A stretch of 64,000 nt of DNA from Candidatus Accumulibacter appositus. GTDB lineage: Bacteria; Pseudomonadota; Gammaproteobacteria; Burkholderiales; Rhodocyclaceae. A program made the translations under genes and the position numbers. This document shows positions 55,507 to 64,000 of this stretch, one piece after another. Below the pieces are notes generated by a model, which saw only the letters and a list, made by a program, of their open reading frames with translations, was not told the DNA's origin and searched no databases. The stretch's first letter is position 1. Every line of letters starts with the position of its first letter. The stretch lies in the NCBI GenBank assembly GCA_000585055.1, contig JEMX01000059.1, positions 18,617 through 82,616 of the forward strand, given 5' to 3'.

Positions 55507-57189
55507 CTACTGCAGCTCGGCGCTTGGCTGGCGGTTGGCTGGTGTCTTCCCTTCGCGTCGGTAGAGCTGCAGCTTTTCGTTGTCGCGACGATCGCCGGGG
55601 CGCCCGCCTTCCCACACTTTCTTCCAGCCGCGCGGGTTGGGCGCCCCGTGTGTCGTCAGCAGGAGCTCGCATTTCTTTCCGGCAGGGCTGCTCAGCGCCA
55701 CTGTACGGATGCCGTCAAAATAGTCGATCGAGGCGACCAGCGAGTCGGCGAGGTTCAATCCGGCGATGCAGCTACGCTTCTCGGGCAGCGCCTTGGCCAG
55801 GGACGCCGATACCGGACGGTAGGTTTTCCCGTAATCGATCCAGGGCATCCAGAGCGTCGCAATCAGGAGCCAGAAGAGGGTCAGACCGGCCATCCAGTGC
55901 ATGATGCCGCGCATCGGCGAGCGCGGACTGGTGACGATCAGCCAGCACCAGATCAGAGTTGCGAGCACGGCGAAGCTGACGCCGAGCAGGTTGAAGTGAC
56001 CGACGAAGCCCGGCTCCAGCCGACTGGCCTGCCGCGCCAGTTTCTCCGGCCAGCCAAACACCAGTGCCGACCAGCCAAGCCAGGCCAGGATGGCGAAGAA
56101 GCTGAAGGTGATCATGGTGAACCAGTCGAAGGCGTTTGCTGCGCCTCGGCGCAGCGATGCGACGCCCGGGACAGCGAGTAGGACCAGCGGCGGCAGCAGC
56201 AACAAGGCCGTCGCGCTGCGCGTGCCAAGACAGGTGACGATTGCCAGCAGGGTCATCAAGAAAGCGAGGATTGGCAAGGCCAATGGAAGTCCGCGCAACT
56301 GCCGGCGTTTTACCCACAGCGTCCATCCGGCGAGCGGCAGAGCTGGCCATGCGTACCACGGCAGCAAACCGGAAAGGCGCTGCAGATTGAGCAGTTGCTG
56401 GCCGTTGCCCCTGAGCAGGGTCAATTGGTCTTGCCAGAACGCGGCCAGCAGGTCTGGCGAGCCGAGCAGCAGGGCGGCAAGCCAGGCGCCGGCCAGGGTA
56501 CAGGCGAGGAGCAGTGCGCCAAGCAGCATCAGTAGCGCACGCTGGCGATTTTCGGCGCGCCAGGCAGCGAATACGGCCACGGGCAAGAGCGGCAGCATCG
56601 GCGCCAGACCGCTGGCGAGGAAGCCGAGGCCGAGAGCGGTACCGAAGCAACAAGCACCACGCAGCGCCCGGCTGTTCAGCTGGGCAAGGCCCCAGTAGGC
56701 GGCGGAATGCGCCGTCAACGTTGCCAGCATCGGCTGCGCCTCGTGCGCGTGGAACAGAAAGCCGATACTTCCTGCCAGCAGCAGCGGGGCTGCCGGCGCC
56801 TGCTCGCGGTCGTGCAGTTGGCGCGCGGCGAGATAGATGAAGGCCAGGGCGAGGAGCGTAAACACGCCGCTGGCCAGTCTCGCCGCTTCATGTAGCGGCA
56901 GCAGCCAGGCAAACAGGTGGCCCGTTGCGCCCGCCACCCAATAGTGCAGCGGCGCGTCGGGGTAGGGCGCGCCCGCCAGACTCAGGCTTAGCCAGTGGCC
57001 GTGGCGGACCAGATCATGGACCACGCCGATGGTTACCGCGTCGTCATTTTTCCACGGGTCGTGGCCGATCAGTCCGGTAAAGATATAAAGGACGAGCAGG
57101 ATCGCCAGAGTCCAGCCACTCGGCGGCAGCGTGATCCCCTTTAATCGTTTGTGCTCCGGCTGAGCTGAGATCGCGGAACTAGTGCTCAT
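55507..57189 (-). CDS. ArnT/PMT-like membrane glycosyltransferase (GT39/83 type)
   Basis: The 560-residue protein begins with one membrane segment followed by GHDPWKNDDAV, the acidic first-loop motif of ArnT-like polyprenol-phosphate glycosyltransferases. About ten to twelve hydrophobic helices follow, then a C-terminal soluble domain (YRPVSASLAKALPEKRSCIAGLN). These enzymes move sugars from undecaprenyl-phosphate donors to lipid A, proteins or glycans in the periplasm. Donor and acceptor cannot be told. The ATG at 57189 follows AAGG closely. Confidence 0.85.
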   Translation of the reverse strand: MSTSSAISAQPEHKRLKGITLPPSGWTLAILLVLYIFTGLIGHDPWKNDDAVTIGVVHDLVRHGHWLSLSLAGAPYPDAPLHYWVAGATGHLFAWLLPLHEAARLASGVFTLLALAFIYLAARQLHDREQAPAAPLLLAGSIGFLFHAHEAQPMLATLTAHSAAYWGLAQLNSRALRGACCFGTALGLGFLASGLAPMLPLLPVAVFAAWRAENRQRALLMLLGALLLACTLAGAWLAALLLGSPDLLAAFWQDQLTLLRGNGQQLLNLQRLSGLLPWYAWPALPLAGWTLWVKRRQLRGLPLALPILAFLMTLLAIVTCLGTRSATALLLLPPLVLLAVPGVASLRRGAANAFDWFTMITFSFFAILAWLGWSALVFGWPEKLARQASRLEPGFVGHFNLLGVSFAVLATLIWCWLIVTSPRSPMRGIMHWMAGLTLFWLLIATLWMPWIDYGKTYRPVSASLAKALPEKRSCIAGLNLADSLVASIDYFDGIRTVALSSPAGKKCELLLTTHGAPNPRGWKKVWEGGRPGDRRDNEKLQLYRREGKTPANRQPSAELQ

Positions 57190-57213
57190 CCTTGCTTTCT
57201 GCTGACACACATG

Positions 57214-57236
57214 AAAAAGGCAGCCTTGCGGCTGCC
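57214..57236 (-). terminator. Rho-independent terminator of rpmE
   Basis: On the minus strand GGCAGCC, a GCAA loop, and GGCTGCC are followed by TTTTT. It lies 36 bp after the rpmE stop. Confidence 0.85.
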
Positions 57237-57271
57237 CTTTCTGCCGACTCTAGTCGACCCTTTGTCGCGCC

Positions 57272-57487
57272 TTAAGCGGACTTGCGCATTGCGCCGTATT
57301 TCTGGTTGAATTTCTCGACCCGACCAGCGGTATCGATGATCTTCTGCTTGCCGGTGTAGAAAGGATGACAGGCTGAACAAACCTCTACATGCAAGGGTTT
57401 CTTCATCGTTGACTGGGTGGTGAAGGCGTTGCCGCAGGAGCAGGTCACCGCCAGTTCGTTGTATGCAGGATGGATGTTGGCTTTCAT
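57272..57487 (-). CDS. rpmE: 50S ribosomal protein L31 (zinc-type)
   Basis: The 71-residue protein has CSCGNAF and [13 protein letters not shown], the zinc-binding CxC...CxxC of the C+ form of L31, so it is not the zinc-free paralogue. It is placed downstream of rho, as in many betaproteobacteria, with its own terminator. Confidence 0.97.
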   Translation of the reverse strand: MKANIHPAYNELAVTCSCGNAFTTQSTMKKPLHVEVCSACHPFYTGKQKIIDTAGRVEKFNQKYGAMRKSA

Positions 57488-57622
57488 CGGGTGCTTGTCC
57501 TGTGTGTTAGATCGGTCCGTCTATCGCCGGGAGCGGCGATCGGCACGAGAGGATTTTTTGAAAGAACGCGATTATCGATGATTTCTTGATCATCTGCAAT
57601 CCGCTGATGATCGAGGTGTCGA

Positions 57623-58879
57623 TCAGCGGCGCATCGAGTCGAAGAACTCGGCATTGTTCTTGGTCGCCTTGATCTTGTCGAGCAGAAACTCCATGGCGTC
57701 GAGGTCGTCCATGTTGTAGAGCAGCTTGCGCAGGATCCACATCTTCTGCAACACATCCGGCTTGAGCAGCAGCTCTTCACGGCGAGTGCCCGAACGGTTG
57801 ACGTTGATAGCCGGATAGACACGCTTTTCGGCCATGCGGCGATCGAGGTGGATTTCCATGTTACCGGTTCCCTTGAACTCCTCGTAGATCACGTCGTCCA
57901 TGCGGCTGCCGGTGTCGATCAGCGCGGTGGCGATGATTGTCAGCGACCCCCCTTCCTCGATATTGCGTGCCGCACCGAAGAAGCGTTTCGGCTTCTGCAG
58001 GGCGTTGGCATCGACGCCACCGGTCAAGACCTTTCCGGATGCCGGCTGCACAGTGTTGTAGGCGCGCGCCAGACGGGTGATCGAGTCGAGCAGAATGACT
58101 ACGTCGCGCTTGTGCTCGATCAGGCGTTTGGCCTTTTCGATCACCATCTCGGCGACCTGTACGTGACGCGTGGCGGGTTCGTCGAAGGTCGAGGCGACCA
58201 CTTCGCCACGCACCGAACGAGTCATCTCGGTGACTTCCTCGGGGCGTTCGTCAATCAGCAGGACAATAACCGTGACGTCGGGGTGGTTGGTGGTAATGGC
58301 GTGTGCGATATGCTGCATCATGACCGTCTTGCCGCTCTTCGGACTGGCGACCAGCAGGCCTCGCTGGCCTTTGCCGATGGGCGCAATGATGTCGATGATG
58401 CGACTGGTGATATTCTCTTCGCCACGGATTTCGCGTTCGAGCTTCAGGTGTTCGGCGGGGTGCAGCGGCGTCAGGTTCTCGAAGAGAATCTTGTTTTTCG
58501 ACGCTTCGGGCACTTCACCATTGATCTTGTCGACCTTGACCAGCGCGAAATAGCGTTCGCCGTCTTTGGGCGTGCGAATCTCCCCCTCAATGGTGTCGCC
58601 GGTGTGCAGGTTGAAGCGCCTGATTTGGCTGGGGCTGACGTAGATGTCGTCGGTACTGGCCAGGTACGAAGTGTCCGGCGAGCGCAGAAAACCGAAACCG
58701 TCTGACAGTGTTTCCAGCGTGCCGTCGCCGAAAATGGTCTCGCCTTTTCGCGCCTGATTCTTGAGCAAGGCGAAGATCAGTTCGTGCTTGCGCAGGCGGT
58801 TCGCGCCTTCGACATTGTTGGTGACCGCCATTTCAAGGAGCTGGCTGACATGAAGTGCTTTGAGTTCGGATAGATGCAT
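57623..58879 (-). CDS. rho: Transcription termination factor Rho
   Basis: The 418-residue protein has the Rho N-terminal helical domain ([16 protein letters not shown]), the cold-shock-like RNA-binding domain ([28 protein letters not shown]), Walker A SPKSGKT and Walker [17 protein letters not shown]. The Q-loop and R-loop regions are intact. Rho is a hexameric RNA helicase ending transcription. Length is standard. Confidence 0.98.
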   Translation of the reverse strand: MHLSELKALHVSQLLEMAVTNNVEGANRLRKHELIFALLKNQARKGETIFGDGTLETLSDGFGFLRSPDTSYLASTDDIYVSPSQIRRFNLHTGDTIEGEIRTPKDGERYFALVKVDKINGEVPEASKNKILFENLTPLHPAEHLKLEREIRGEENITSRIIDIIAPIGKGQRGLLVASPKSGKTVMMQHIAHAITTNHPDVTVIVLLIDERPEEVTEMTRSVRGEVVASTFDEPATRHVQVAEMVIEKAKRLIEHKRDVVILLDSITRLARAYNTVQPASGKVLTGGVDANALQKPKRFFGAARNIEEGGSLTIIATALIDTGSRMDDVIYEEFKGTGNMEIHLDRRMAEKRVYPAINVNRSGTRREELLLKPDVLQKMWILRKLLYNMDDLDAMEFLLDKIKATKNNAEFFDSMRR

Positions 58880-59115
58880 GTGCTGAAGACGAAGAAGGGG
58901 GACACCAGGAAGGGAAAAACCAGAAGCGCCGCGCGTTGTCGCGAACGAAACGCGTACTGAACGCAGTGCGGCGAAGGCGGGAGGGAGCTACGACCGGGAG
59001 AGGAAGTTTGGAGGATCCGCTGAAGGTTCAGCGCTGAACTGACTCAGCGCGGGCTCTTGGTTTGCCATGGGCCAGACCTTCCACCCATCGAACCTGCGGA
59101 CCCAGGGTAGCGGCT

Positions 59116-59442
59116 TCAGAGATTGTTGTCAATGAACGTGGTCAGTTGCAGCTTCGACAGGGCGCCGACTTTGGTCGCTGCCGGTTGGCCGTTCTTGAAA
59201 ATCATCAGCGTCGGAATGCCGCGAATTCCATAGCTGGCAGGCGTCTGCTGGTTGTCATCGATGTTCAACTTGACAACCTTCAGGCGGCCAGCGTAATCGT
59301 TGGCGATGTCGTCAAGGAGGGGGGCAATCATCTTGCAGGGACCGCACCATTCGGCCCAGTAGTCGATCAGAACGGGTTGCTCCGACTGTAGGACATCGGC
59401 GCCGAAGCTGGCGTCGGTAACATGGTGGATGTGTTCGCTCAT
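59116..59442 (-). CDS. trxA: Thioredoxin
   Basis: The 108-residue protein has [19 protein letters not shown] with the redox motif WCGPC and the cis-Pro loop [13 protein letters not shown]. It is a standard cytoplasmic thioredoxin and precedes rho on the same strand, an order common in betaproteobacteria. Confidence 0.97.
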   Translation of the reverse strand: MSEHIHHVTDASFGADVLQSEQPVLIDYWAEWCGPCKMIAPLLDDIANDYAGRLKVVKLNIDDNQQTPASYGIRGIPTLMIFKNGQPAATKVGALSKLQLTTFIDNNL

Positions 59443-59464
59443 TGAGAAGCCTCTTGCGGGGGAG

Positions 59465-59485
59465 TGGGGACTGGGGACTGGGGAC
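59465..59485. repeat. 7-bp tandem repeat, three copies
   Basis: TGGGGAC occurs three times head to tail just upstream of trxA. It is a simple microsatellite-like repeat whose copy number may vary. Confidence 0.8.
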
Positions 59486-59670
59486 TAGAATGGGATGGCC
59501 TAACGCAAGCGGCCCGCGTGCTTGGAGGGAGCCACGGGTCGAGCGCCGGCTAGCCCTGCCATGCTAGCGAAAAAACCCCGAGAAGGGAAGCGAAGGGAAG
59601 GCGCTTGCGCTGTCTCGCGGTCTGCAAATAGGCTATAGTATCGCGCATTTCAATTTTCAGATCAGAGACA

Positions 59671-59994
59671 ATGACCTACGTCGTTACTGAGAACTGCATC
59701 AAGTGCAAATTCACGGACTGTGTCGACGTCTGCCCAGTCGACTGCTTTCATGAAGGTCCGAATTGCTTGGTCATTGACCCGGATGAGTGCATCGATTGCA
59801 CGCTGTGCGTCCCGGAGTGCCCGGCAGAGGCCATCTTCGCCGAGGACGATGTGCCGGACACGCAGCGCGCTTTCATTGCGCTCAATGCCGAGTTGGCCAA
59901 AAACTGGCCGGTCATTGCCGAGCGCAAGGACCCTCCGGCCGATGCCGACGAGTGGAACAACCGGCCAGACAAGCTGAGGCTCCTCGAACGCTGA
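59671..59994 (+). CDS. fdxA: 7Fe ferredoxin (FdxA type)
   Basis: The 107-residue protein has [18 protein letters not shown] and [12 protein letters not shown], giving the 3Fe-4S plus 4Fe-4S cysteine pattern of FdxA. The C-terminal extension ([27 protein letters not shown]) is typical of this group. It transfers electrons; its partner is not evident from the neighbours. Confidence 0.95.
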   Translation: MTYVVTENCIKCKFTDCVDVCPVDCFHEGPNCLVIDPDECIDCTLCVPECPAEAIFAEDDVPDTQRAFIALNAELAKNWPVIAERKDPPADADEWNNRPDKLRLLER

Positions 59995-60345
59995 GGCGAT
60001 CGTCGGACGGCGCCTTCGCAATCGGCCTGCTGGAGACCCCTTTGGTGGCGTGTTCGCCTTCTACAGCTACGCTGCGATGATGACCTCCGCAGGCGCTCGG
60101 CGGTGTGTATCACGCGTGCTTCCTTTGCGCAGGGCCGCGTGTCGTCGGGCGGCTGCGTCGCGTCGCGATTCCCGGTTGTGATGCCGGCGCCGCTTGAAGT
60201 GCAGTCCAGGCAGCAAAAATCCCTTAGAATTAGACCCATGGTGCCCGGATGTGCGGCAGTGTTTGTGCTGATGAGCGGCCGGGAGGCGGCGCGTCAGGCG
60301 GCGCTAGCGGTTCACCTATAACAGCGTGACTGAGGAGAAGAGCAG
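59995..60345. other. Intergenic region between fdxA and the acyl-CoA ligase gene
   Basis: No supported gene is seen in these 351 bp. A TAGAAT near 60226 could be a -10 box but no convincing -35 box was found. GAGGAG at 60332-60337 is the ribosome binding site of the next gene. Confidence 0.45.
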
Positions 60346-62022
60346 GTGGAAAAGATCTGGCTCAAGAGCTATCAGCAGGGCGTGCCCGCCGAAATCGAAC
60401 TGAATGAATTTCAGTCGCTGGGTGAGCTTTTCGAGAAAAGCGTCGCGCAGTATCGGGATCGGGTTGCCTATATCAATATGGGCGTCGAACTCAAGTACGG
60501 GGAACTCGACAAGTTGTCGCGCGATTTCGCCGCCTATCTGCAATCTGTCCTCAGGCTGCCGCAGGGGGCCCGTGTGGCGCTGATGATGCCGAATGTTCTG
60601 CAGTATCCCATTTGTATTTTTGGAGCCTTGCGGGCGGGCTATGTGGTGGTGAACGTGAACCCGCTGTACACGCCGCGCGAGCTCGAGCATCAACTCAAGG
60701 ATTCGGGCGCGGAAGCCATCGTTATTCTCGAGAACTTTGCCGTAACTCTCGAGCAGGTGCTGGCCCGGACGCCGGTCAAGCACATCATGGTGGCTAGGCT
60801 TGGCGATATGCTTGGCTTCCCGAAAGGCGCGATCGTCAATTTCGTCGTCAAGTACGTCAAGAAAATGGTTCCCGCCTGGAGTTTGCCGCGGGCGGTTCAT
60901 TTCCGGGCCGCGCTGGCCAAGGGGGCCGACGCCGAGCTGCAAGCAGTGGCCGTCGTCCAGGAGGATCTCGCTTTTCTCCAATACACCGGCGGCACGACGG
61001 GTGTTTCGAAAGGAGCGATGCTGACTCATCGCAACATCCTGGCCAATCTCGCACAGGCGCATGCCTGGATCAGACCAGCGCTTGGCAAGGACCAGCATCT
61101 GGTCGTTACCGCCTTGCCGCTTTACCACATCTTCGCCTTGACTGCGAACTGCTTCACTTTTTTCAAGGTCGGCGCCAGCAACCTGCTGATCACCAATCCG
61201 CGCGATATTCCGGCCTTTGTCGCCGAGTTGGCCAAGTATCCATTCACCGTGATCACCGGCGTCAATACCCTGTTCAACGCGATGCTCAATAGTGACGCCT
61301 TTTGTGCTCTCGACTTCAGCAAGCTGAGGGTGACGCTGGGCGGCGGTATGGCGGTACAGAAAGCGGTTGCCGAGCGGTGGAAACTGGTGACCGGCAAGCC
61401 ATTGATCGAGGCTTATGGCCTGACCGAAACCTCGCCAGCGGCGACCATCAATCCGCTCGACACCCCGGAGTATAACGGCTCGATTGGCGTGCCCGTGTCG
61501 TCCACAGAAGTGGTGATTCGTGACGATGCCGGCGCCGAGGTCCCGCTTGGCGAGCGTGGTGAGCTTTGCGTGCGTGGCCCACAGGTAATGAAGGGCTACT
61601 ACAACCGGCCCGAGGAAACCGCCAAGGTCATCATGCCCGATGGATTTCTGCTGACTGGCGACATCGCGGTGATGGACGAAAAGGGCTTCGTGCGCATCGT
61701 CGACCGCAAGAAAGACATGATTCTCGTCTCCGGATTCAATGTCTATCCCAACGAGGTCGAGGATGTTGTTGCTCAGCATCCTGGCGTGCTGGAAGTTGCG
61801 GCGGTCGGCGTACCGCATGACAAGTCGGGTGAGGCAGTCAAGATCTTCGTCGTCAAGAAGGATCCCGCACTAACCGTCGAGGTGCTGATCGCCCATTGTC
61901 GCCAGCATCTGACGGCGTACAAGGTGCCGGGCCAGATCGAGTTCCGCAGCGACCTGCCGAAGACCAATGTCGGCAAGATCCTGCGCCGCGAACTGCGCGA
62001 TGAGGCTTTGAAGAAGACCTGA
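60346..62022 (+). CDS. fadD: Long-chain-fatty-acid--CoA ligase
   Basis: The 558-residue protein starts with GTG (GAGGAG site) and has the ANL-family motifs: P-loop [28 protein letters not shown], the hinge [22 protein letters not shown], and the catalytic Lys in [11 protein letters not shown]. Its length and N-terminus match bacterial FadD. It activates free fatty acids to acyl-CoA with ATP, providing substrate for beta-oxidation and, here, possibly for the wax ester route about 8 kb away. It appears to be transcribed alone. Confidence 0.92.
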   Translation: MEKIWLKSYQQGVPAEIELNEFQSLGELFEKSVAQYRDRVAYINMGVELKYGELDKLSRDFAAYLQSVLRLPQGARVALMMPNVLQYPICIFGALRAGYVVVNVNPLYTPRELEHQLKDSGAEAIVILENFAVTLEQVLARTPVKHIMVARLGDMLGFPKGAIVNFVVKYVKKMVPAWSLPRAVHFRAALAKGADAELQAVAVVQEDLAFLQYTGGTTGVSKGAMLTHRNILANLAQAHAWIRPALGKDQHLVVTALPLYHIFALTANCFTFFKVGASNLLITNPRDIPAFVAELAKYPFTVITGVNTLFNAMLNSDAFCALDFSKLRVTLGGGMAVQKAVAERWKLVTGKPLIEAYGLTETSPAATINPLDTPEYNGSIGVPVSSTEVVIRDDAGAEVPLGERGELCVRGPQVMKGYYNRPEETAKVIMPDGFLLTGDIAVMDEKGFVRIVDRKKDMILVSGFNVYPNEVEDVVAQHPGVLEVAAVGVPHDKSGEAVKIFVVKKDPALTVEVLIAHCRQHLTAYKVPGQIEFRSDLPKTNVGKILRRELRDEALKKT

Positions 62023-62053
62023 TTGGCCGGGGGCACGCGCTGGGCTTGCCCTC

Positions 62054-62668
62054 TCAGTCCTTTCTGCTGACGTATTTCTTGAGAACGCCGGTGGTGATTG
62101 GGTGGCCGTTGCGCGCGGCGTAGAAGAGCGGCGTTTTCTGGTCCCGGTCGGTGCTTTTCGGATCGGCGCCTTGTGCGATCAGGTATTGCGAGAGCTTTGG
62201 CTGGCCCGTTGCCGCCGAGAGGTGGAGCGGTGTCTGGCCGGCGTTGGTTTTCGCTGTGACGTCGGCGTTGCGTTCGATCAGCACTTCCACCTCACGCCTG
62301 CCCCCTGAAATCACCGCCGCGTGCAGCGGTGTCATGCCGATGCCGTCCCTCGCCTCGAGGTTTGCTCCGCGGGAAATGAGCAGCGCCGTCGTTCGCGGGT
62401 GGCCGTAGAAGGCGGCCATGTGCAGCGGCGTTCTGCCCAGAGCGTCGGTGACGTCGATTTCCGCACCCGCGTCGAGCAGCGCCCTGATGTCTGTCAGGTC
62501 GCCCGCAATGGCCGCCTTGACCAGCGGCGGGGTTTCGGCCGGCGTTTTCTCTACCACCTCGGGCGTTACTGGCGGCGCACTGTCCGCCGACTTCTCGCCG
62601 CATCCGCTCAGGGCGACCGCCAAGACGGCTGCGGCCAGCAGCGCGACGCGAGTTGCGGCTATTGTCAT
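62054..62668 (-). CDS. Ankyrin-repeat lipoprotein
   Basis: The 204-residue protein starts with a lipoprotein signal (MTIAATRVALLAAAVLAVALSGC; Cys at 23). A Pro/Thr/Glu linker follows, then about four ankyrin repeats with TPLHMAAFYGH, TPLHAAVISGG, TPLHLSAATGQ and TPLFYAARNGH. It is probably anchored to a periplasmic membrane face and binds a partner protein. An AGGAG site precedes the ATG at 62668. It is convergent with the acyl-CoA ligase gene, 31 bp apart. Confidence 0.88.
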   Translation of the reverse strand: MTIAATRVALLAAAVLAVALSGCGEKSADSAPPVTPEVVEKTPAETPPLVKAAIAGDLTDIRALLDAGAEIDVTDALGRTPLHMAAFYGHPRTTALLISRGANLEARDGIGMTPLHAAVISGGRREVEVLIERNADVTAKTNAGQTPLHLSAATGQPKLSQYLIAQGADPKSTDRDQKTPLFYAARNGHPITTGVLKKYVSRKD

Positions 62669-62891
62669 CTGCGAAATTCTCCTGCCAGGATAAAACTGCT
62701 GTTCTTCACTTGCTCCCAGCTTCCAGTGTGATGGCCATGGCGCCTCTCTGTCGACCCCGTGCTCGCCGCAGCGGGCGGCGAGTCCACCTCGTTGATCGTT
62801 CCGCGAGATCTCTCGCATCTGGCTCCCCGATTGTCTGAAATGTCGAGTCCGTGCTTGGCGCCTAGCGTCGCGCATATTACCATCGCTGCCG

Positions 62892-64000
62892 ATGACTACC
62901 TTTCCTTGCCTCTTCGCTGGCGTTGATTACGCGCGCTGCTTGTTGCAGGTCGCCGCCCGCTTGGCCGTTGTGTTGGCTGCCTTTGCCCTCCTGGCAGGAT
63001 TGTCGCCGGCGCTAGCGCAGCCGTCCGGCCGCGCAGGCGCGCCGCGGCAAGCGGTTTCCGTCCAGCTTGCCTGGAAGTATCAGTTCGAGTTCGCGGCTTT
63101 CATTGCCGCGCAGGAGAAGGCTTATTACCACGAAGCGGGGCTCGATGTCTCGCTTCGGGAATGGTCGCCTGATGTGGACGTCGTCAAGGAGGTTGCGCAA
63201 GGGCGAGCCGACTTCGGGACGCTCGACTCGAGACTGATCGTCGAACGTGCCAACGGCCGGCCGGTCATCGCCGTGGCCGCCTTGCTGCAGCATTCACGGG
63301 TTGGCCTGCTGGCCCGACGACAGGCCGGAATTGTCTCCGCGGGCGATCTTGCGGGCAGCCGTGTCGGTAGCAACCGCGCGACCGAGGACGAGATCCTGGC
63401 ATTCCTGGCGGCGAGCGCGCTGCCGCCGGGGTCCTTCGAGCACCTGCCGGCTATCGCTGACGCGCGCCGGGCGCTGTCGACCGGGCAGGTGGATGCGGTC
63501 GGTGTCTTCATCGGCGACGAGCTTGTCCGTGAGTTCGTCGATAGCGGGGACTACCTGCTGCTCTCGCCGCGCAGTGCGGCAGTTGACTTCTACGGCATGC
63601 TCCTGTTCACCTCCGAAGGTTTCTTGCAGGCACGGCCCGACACGGTGCGTGCGTTTCGTGCGGCAACCCTCAAGGGGCTGGATTATGCACTCGAACATCC
63701 CGAGGAGCTGGTCGATCTGATCCTCGCCCGCTACAACACGCAGAACAAGAGCCGTGAGCAGCTGCTCTTCGAGGCGCAGCAGATTGGCGATCTGGCGCGA
63801 GCAGCGGGCGTAGGCTCGGGCGCGATGAGCATTGGGCGCTGGCAGCATGTCGTCGACGTCTATACCACGCAGGGCCAGCTAAAGCCGGGCACCGACCTGC
63901 TGGGCTTCGTGTACGATCCCGACGCCGGCGGTCTGGGCCCGTTCATACCTTGGATGCTGGGCGGTGCCGCGCTGGGGGTACTGCTCGTTGTATGGGGGGC
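62892..64000 (+). CDS. NMT1/THI5-like periplasmic sensor protein, 3' end outside window
   Basis: The frame is open from the ATG at 62892 to the window edge. A signal-type segment (LAVVLAAFALLAGLSPALAQ) is followed by an NMT1/THI5-like substrate-binding domain: VSVQLAWKYQFEFAAFIAAQE, YYHEAGLDVSL, GRADFGTLDSRLIVERA, GVFIGDEL and DFYGMLLFTSEGF. A hydrophobic segment (PWMLGGAALGVLLVVWG) begins just before the edge, so the protein likely continues as a membrane-anchored kinase, cyclase or similar signalling protein. The signalling domain is not visible. The start lacks a strong ribosome binding site. Confidence 0.8.
   Translation, partial: MTTFPCLFAGVDYARCLLQVAARLAVVLAAFALLAGLSPALAQPSGRAGAPRQAVSVQLAWKYQFEFAAFIAAQEKAYYHEAGLDVSLREWSPDVDVVKEVAQGRADFGTLDSRLIVERANGRPVIAVAALLQHSRVGLLARRQAGIVSAGDLAGSRVGSNRATEDEILAFLAASALPPGSFEHLPAIADARRALSTGQVDAVGVFIGDELVREFVDSGDYLLLSPRSAAVDFYGMLLFTSEGFLQARPDTVRAFRAATLKGLDYALEHPEELVDLILARYNTQNKSREQLLFEAQQIGDLARAAGVGSGAMSIGRWQHVVDVYTTQGQLKPGTDLLGFVYDPDAGGLGPFIPWMLGGAALGVLLVVWG

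Overview
The window is GC-rich bacterial chromosome, most likely from a betaproteobacterium of the Rhodocyclales, possibly close to Candidatus Accumulibacter. This is inferred from gene order (trxA-rho-rpmE; orn next to an M48 peptidase, a pterin dehydratase and rsgA; rpsO-pnp next to dksA) and from polyhydroxyalkanoate and neutral-lipid storage genes. No database search was possible, so the taxon is an inference. No tRNA, rRNA, CRISPR array, transposase or phage gene was recognised.

Region 1 (1-3162): the 5' part of a minus-strand gene for a secreted protein made of near-identical 56-residue repeats, running off the left edge; a gap with two related 30-bp inverted repeats, one extending to a 32-bp perfect palindrome; an egtB-type sulfoxide synthase gene with no egtD beside it; and a gap with the probable promoter of the giant gene.

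Region 2 (3163-39264): one uninterrupted 36-kb gene for a protein of about 12,000 residues with an N-terminal LEPR-XLL motif. In order it carries about 24 pre-peptidase C-terminal (PPC)-like modules with three lectin-like inserts, about 17 CARDB-like modules, a poorly recognised central region, a beta-propeller, nine putative-Ig/cadherin-like modules, an RHS-like segment, a dockerin-like EF-hand pair, a YVTN-type propeller, an alpha/beta-hydrolase-like domain (GHSRG), a metzincin-like domain (HELAHNLGLFDEY), five exact-period 109-residue repeats and a PKD-like module. It looks like a giant secreted or cell-surface adhesin with embedded hydrolase domains. No dedicated secretion system is encoded in the window.

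Region 3 (39265-43602): dksA and the rpsO-pnp operon converge on a shared perfect-stem terminator; rpsO has a clear promoter and an attenuator-like terminator before pnp.

Region 4 (43042-52407): a ProQ/FinO-type RNA chaperone and a small unknown protein, then a neutral-lipid locus. This holds a two-domain fatty acyl-CoA reductase, a divergent phasin, a patatin-like lipase, a TetR regulator, a TPR-like protein, a WS/DGAT wax ester synthase, a divergent acyl-CoA-binding protein and a PHA-system protein. Together they could make fatty alcohol from acyl-CoA, esterify it and manage storage granules.

Region 5 (52429-64000): housekeeping genes rsgA, pterin dehydratase, M48 protease, orn, an ArnT-like glycosyltransferase, rpmE, rho, trxA and a 7Fe ferredoxin; then a long-chain acyl-CoA ligase, an ankyrin-repeat lipoprotein and the start of an NMT1/THI5-like periplasmic sensor protein that runs off the right edge.
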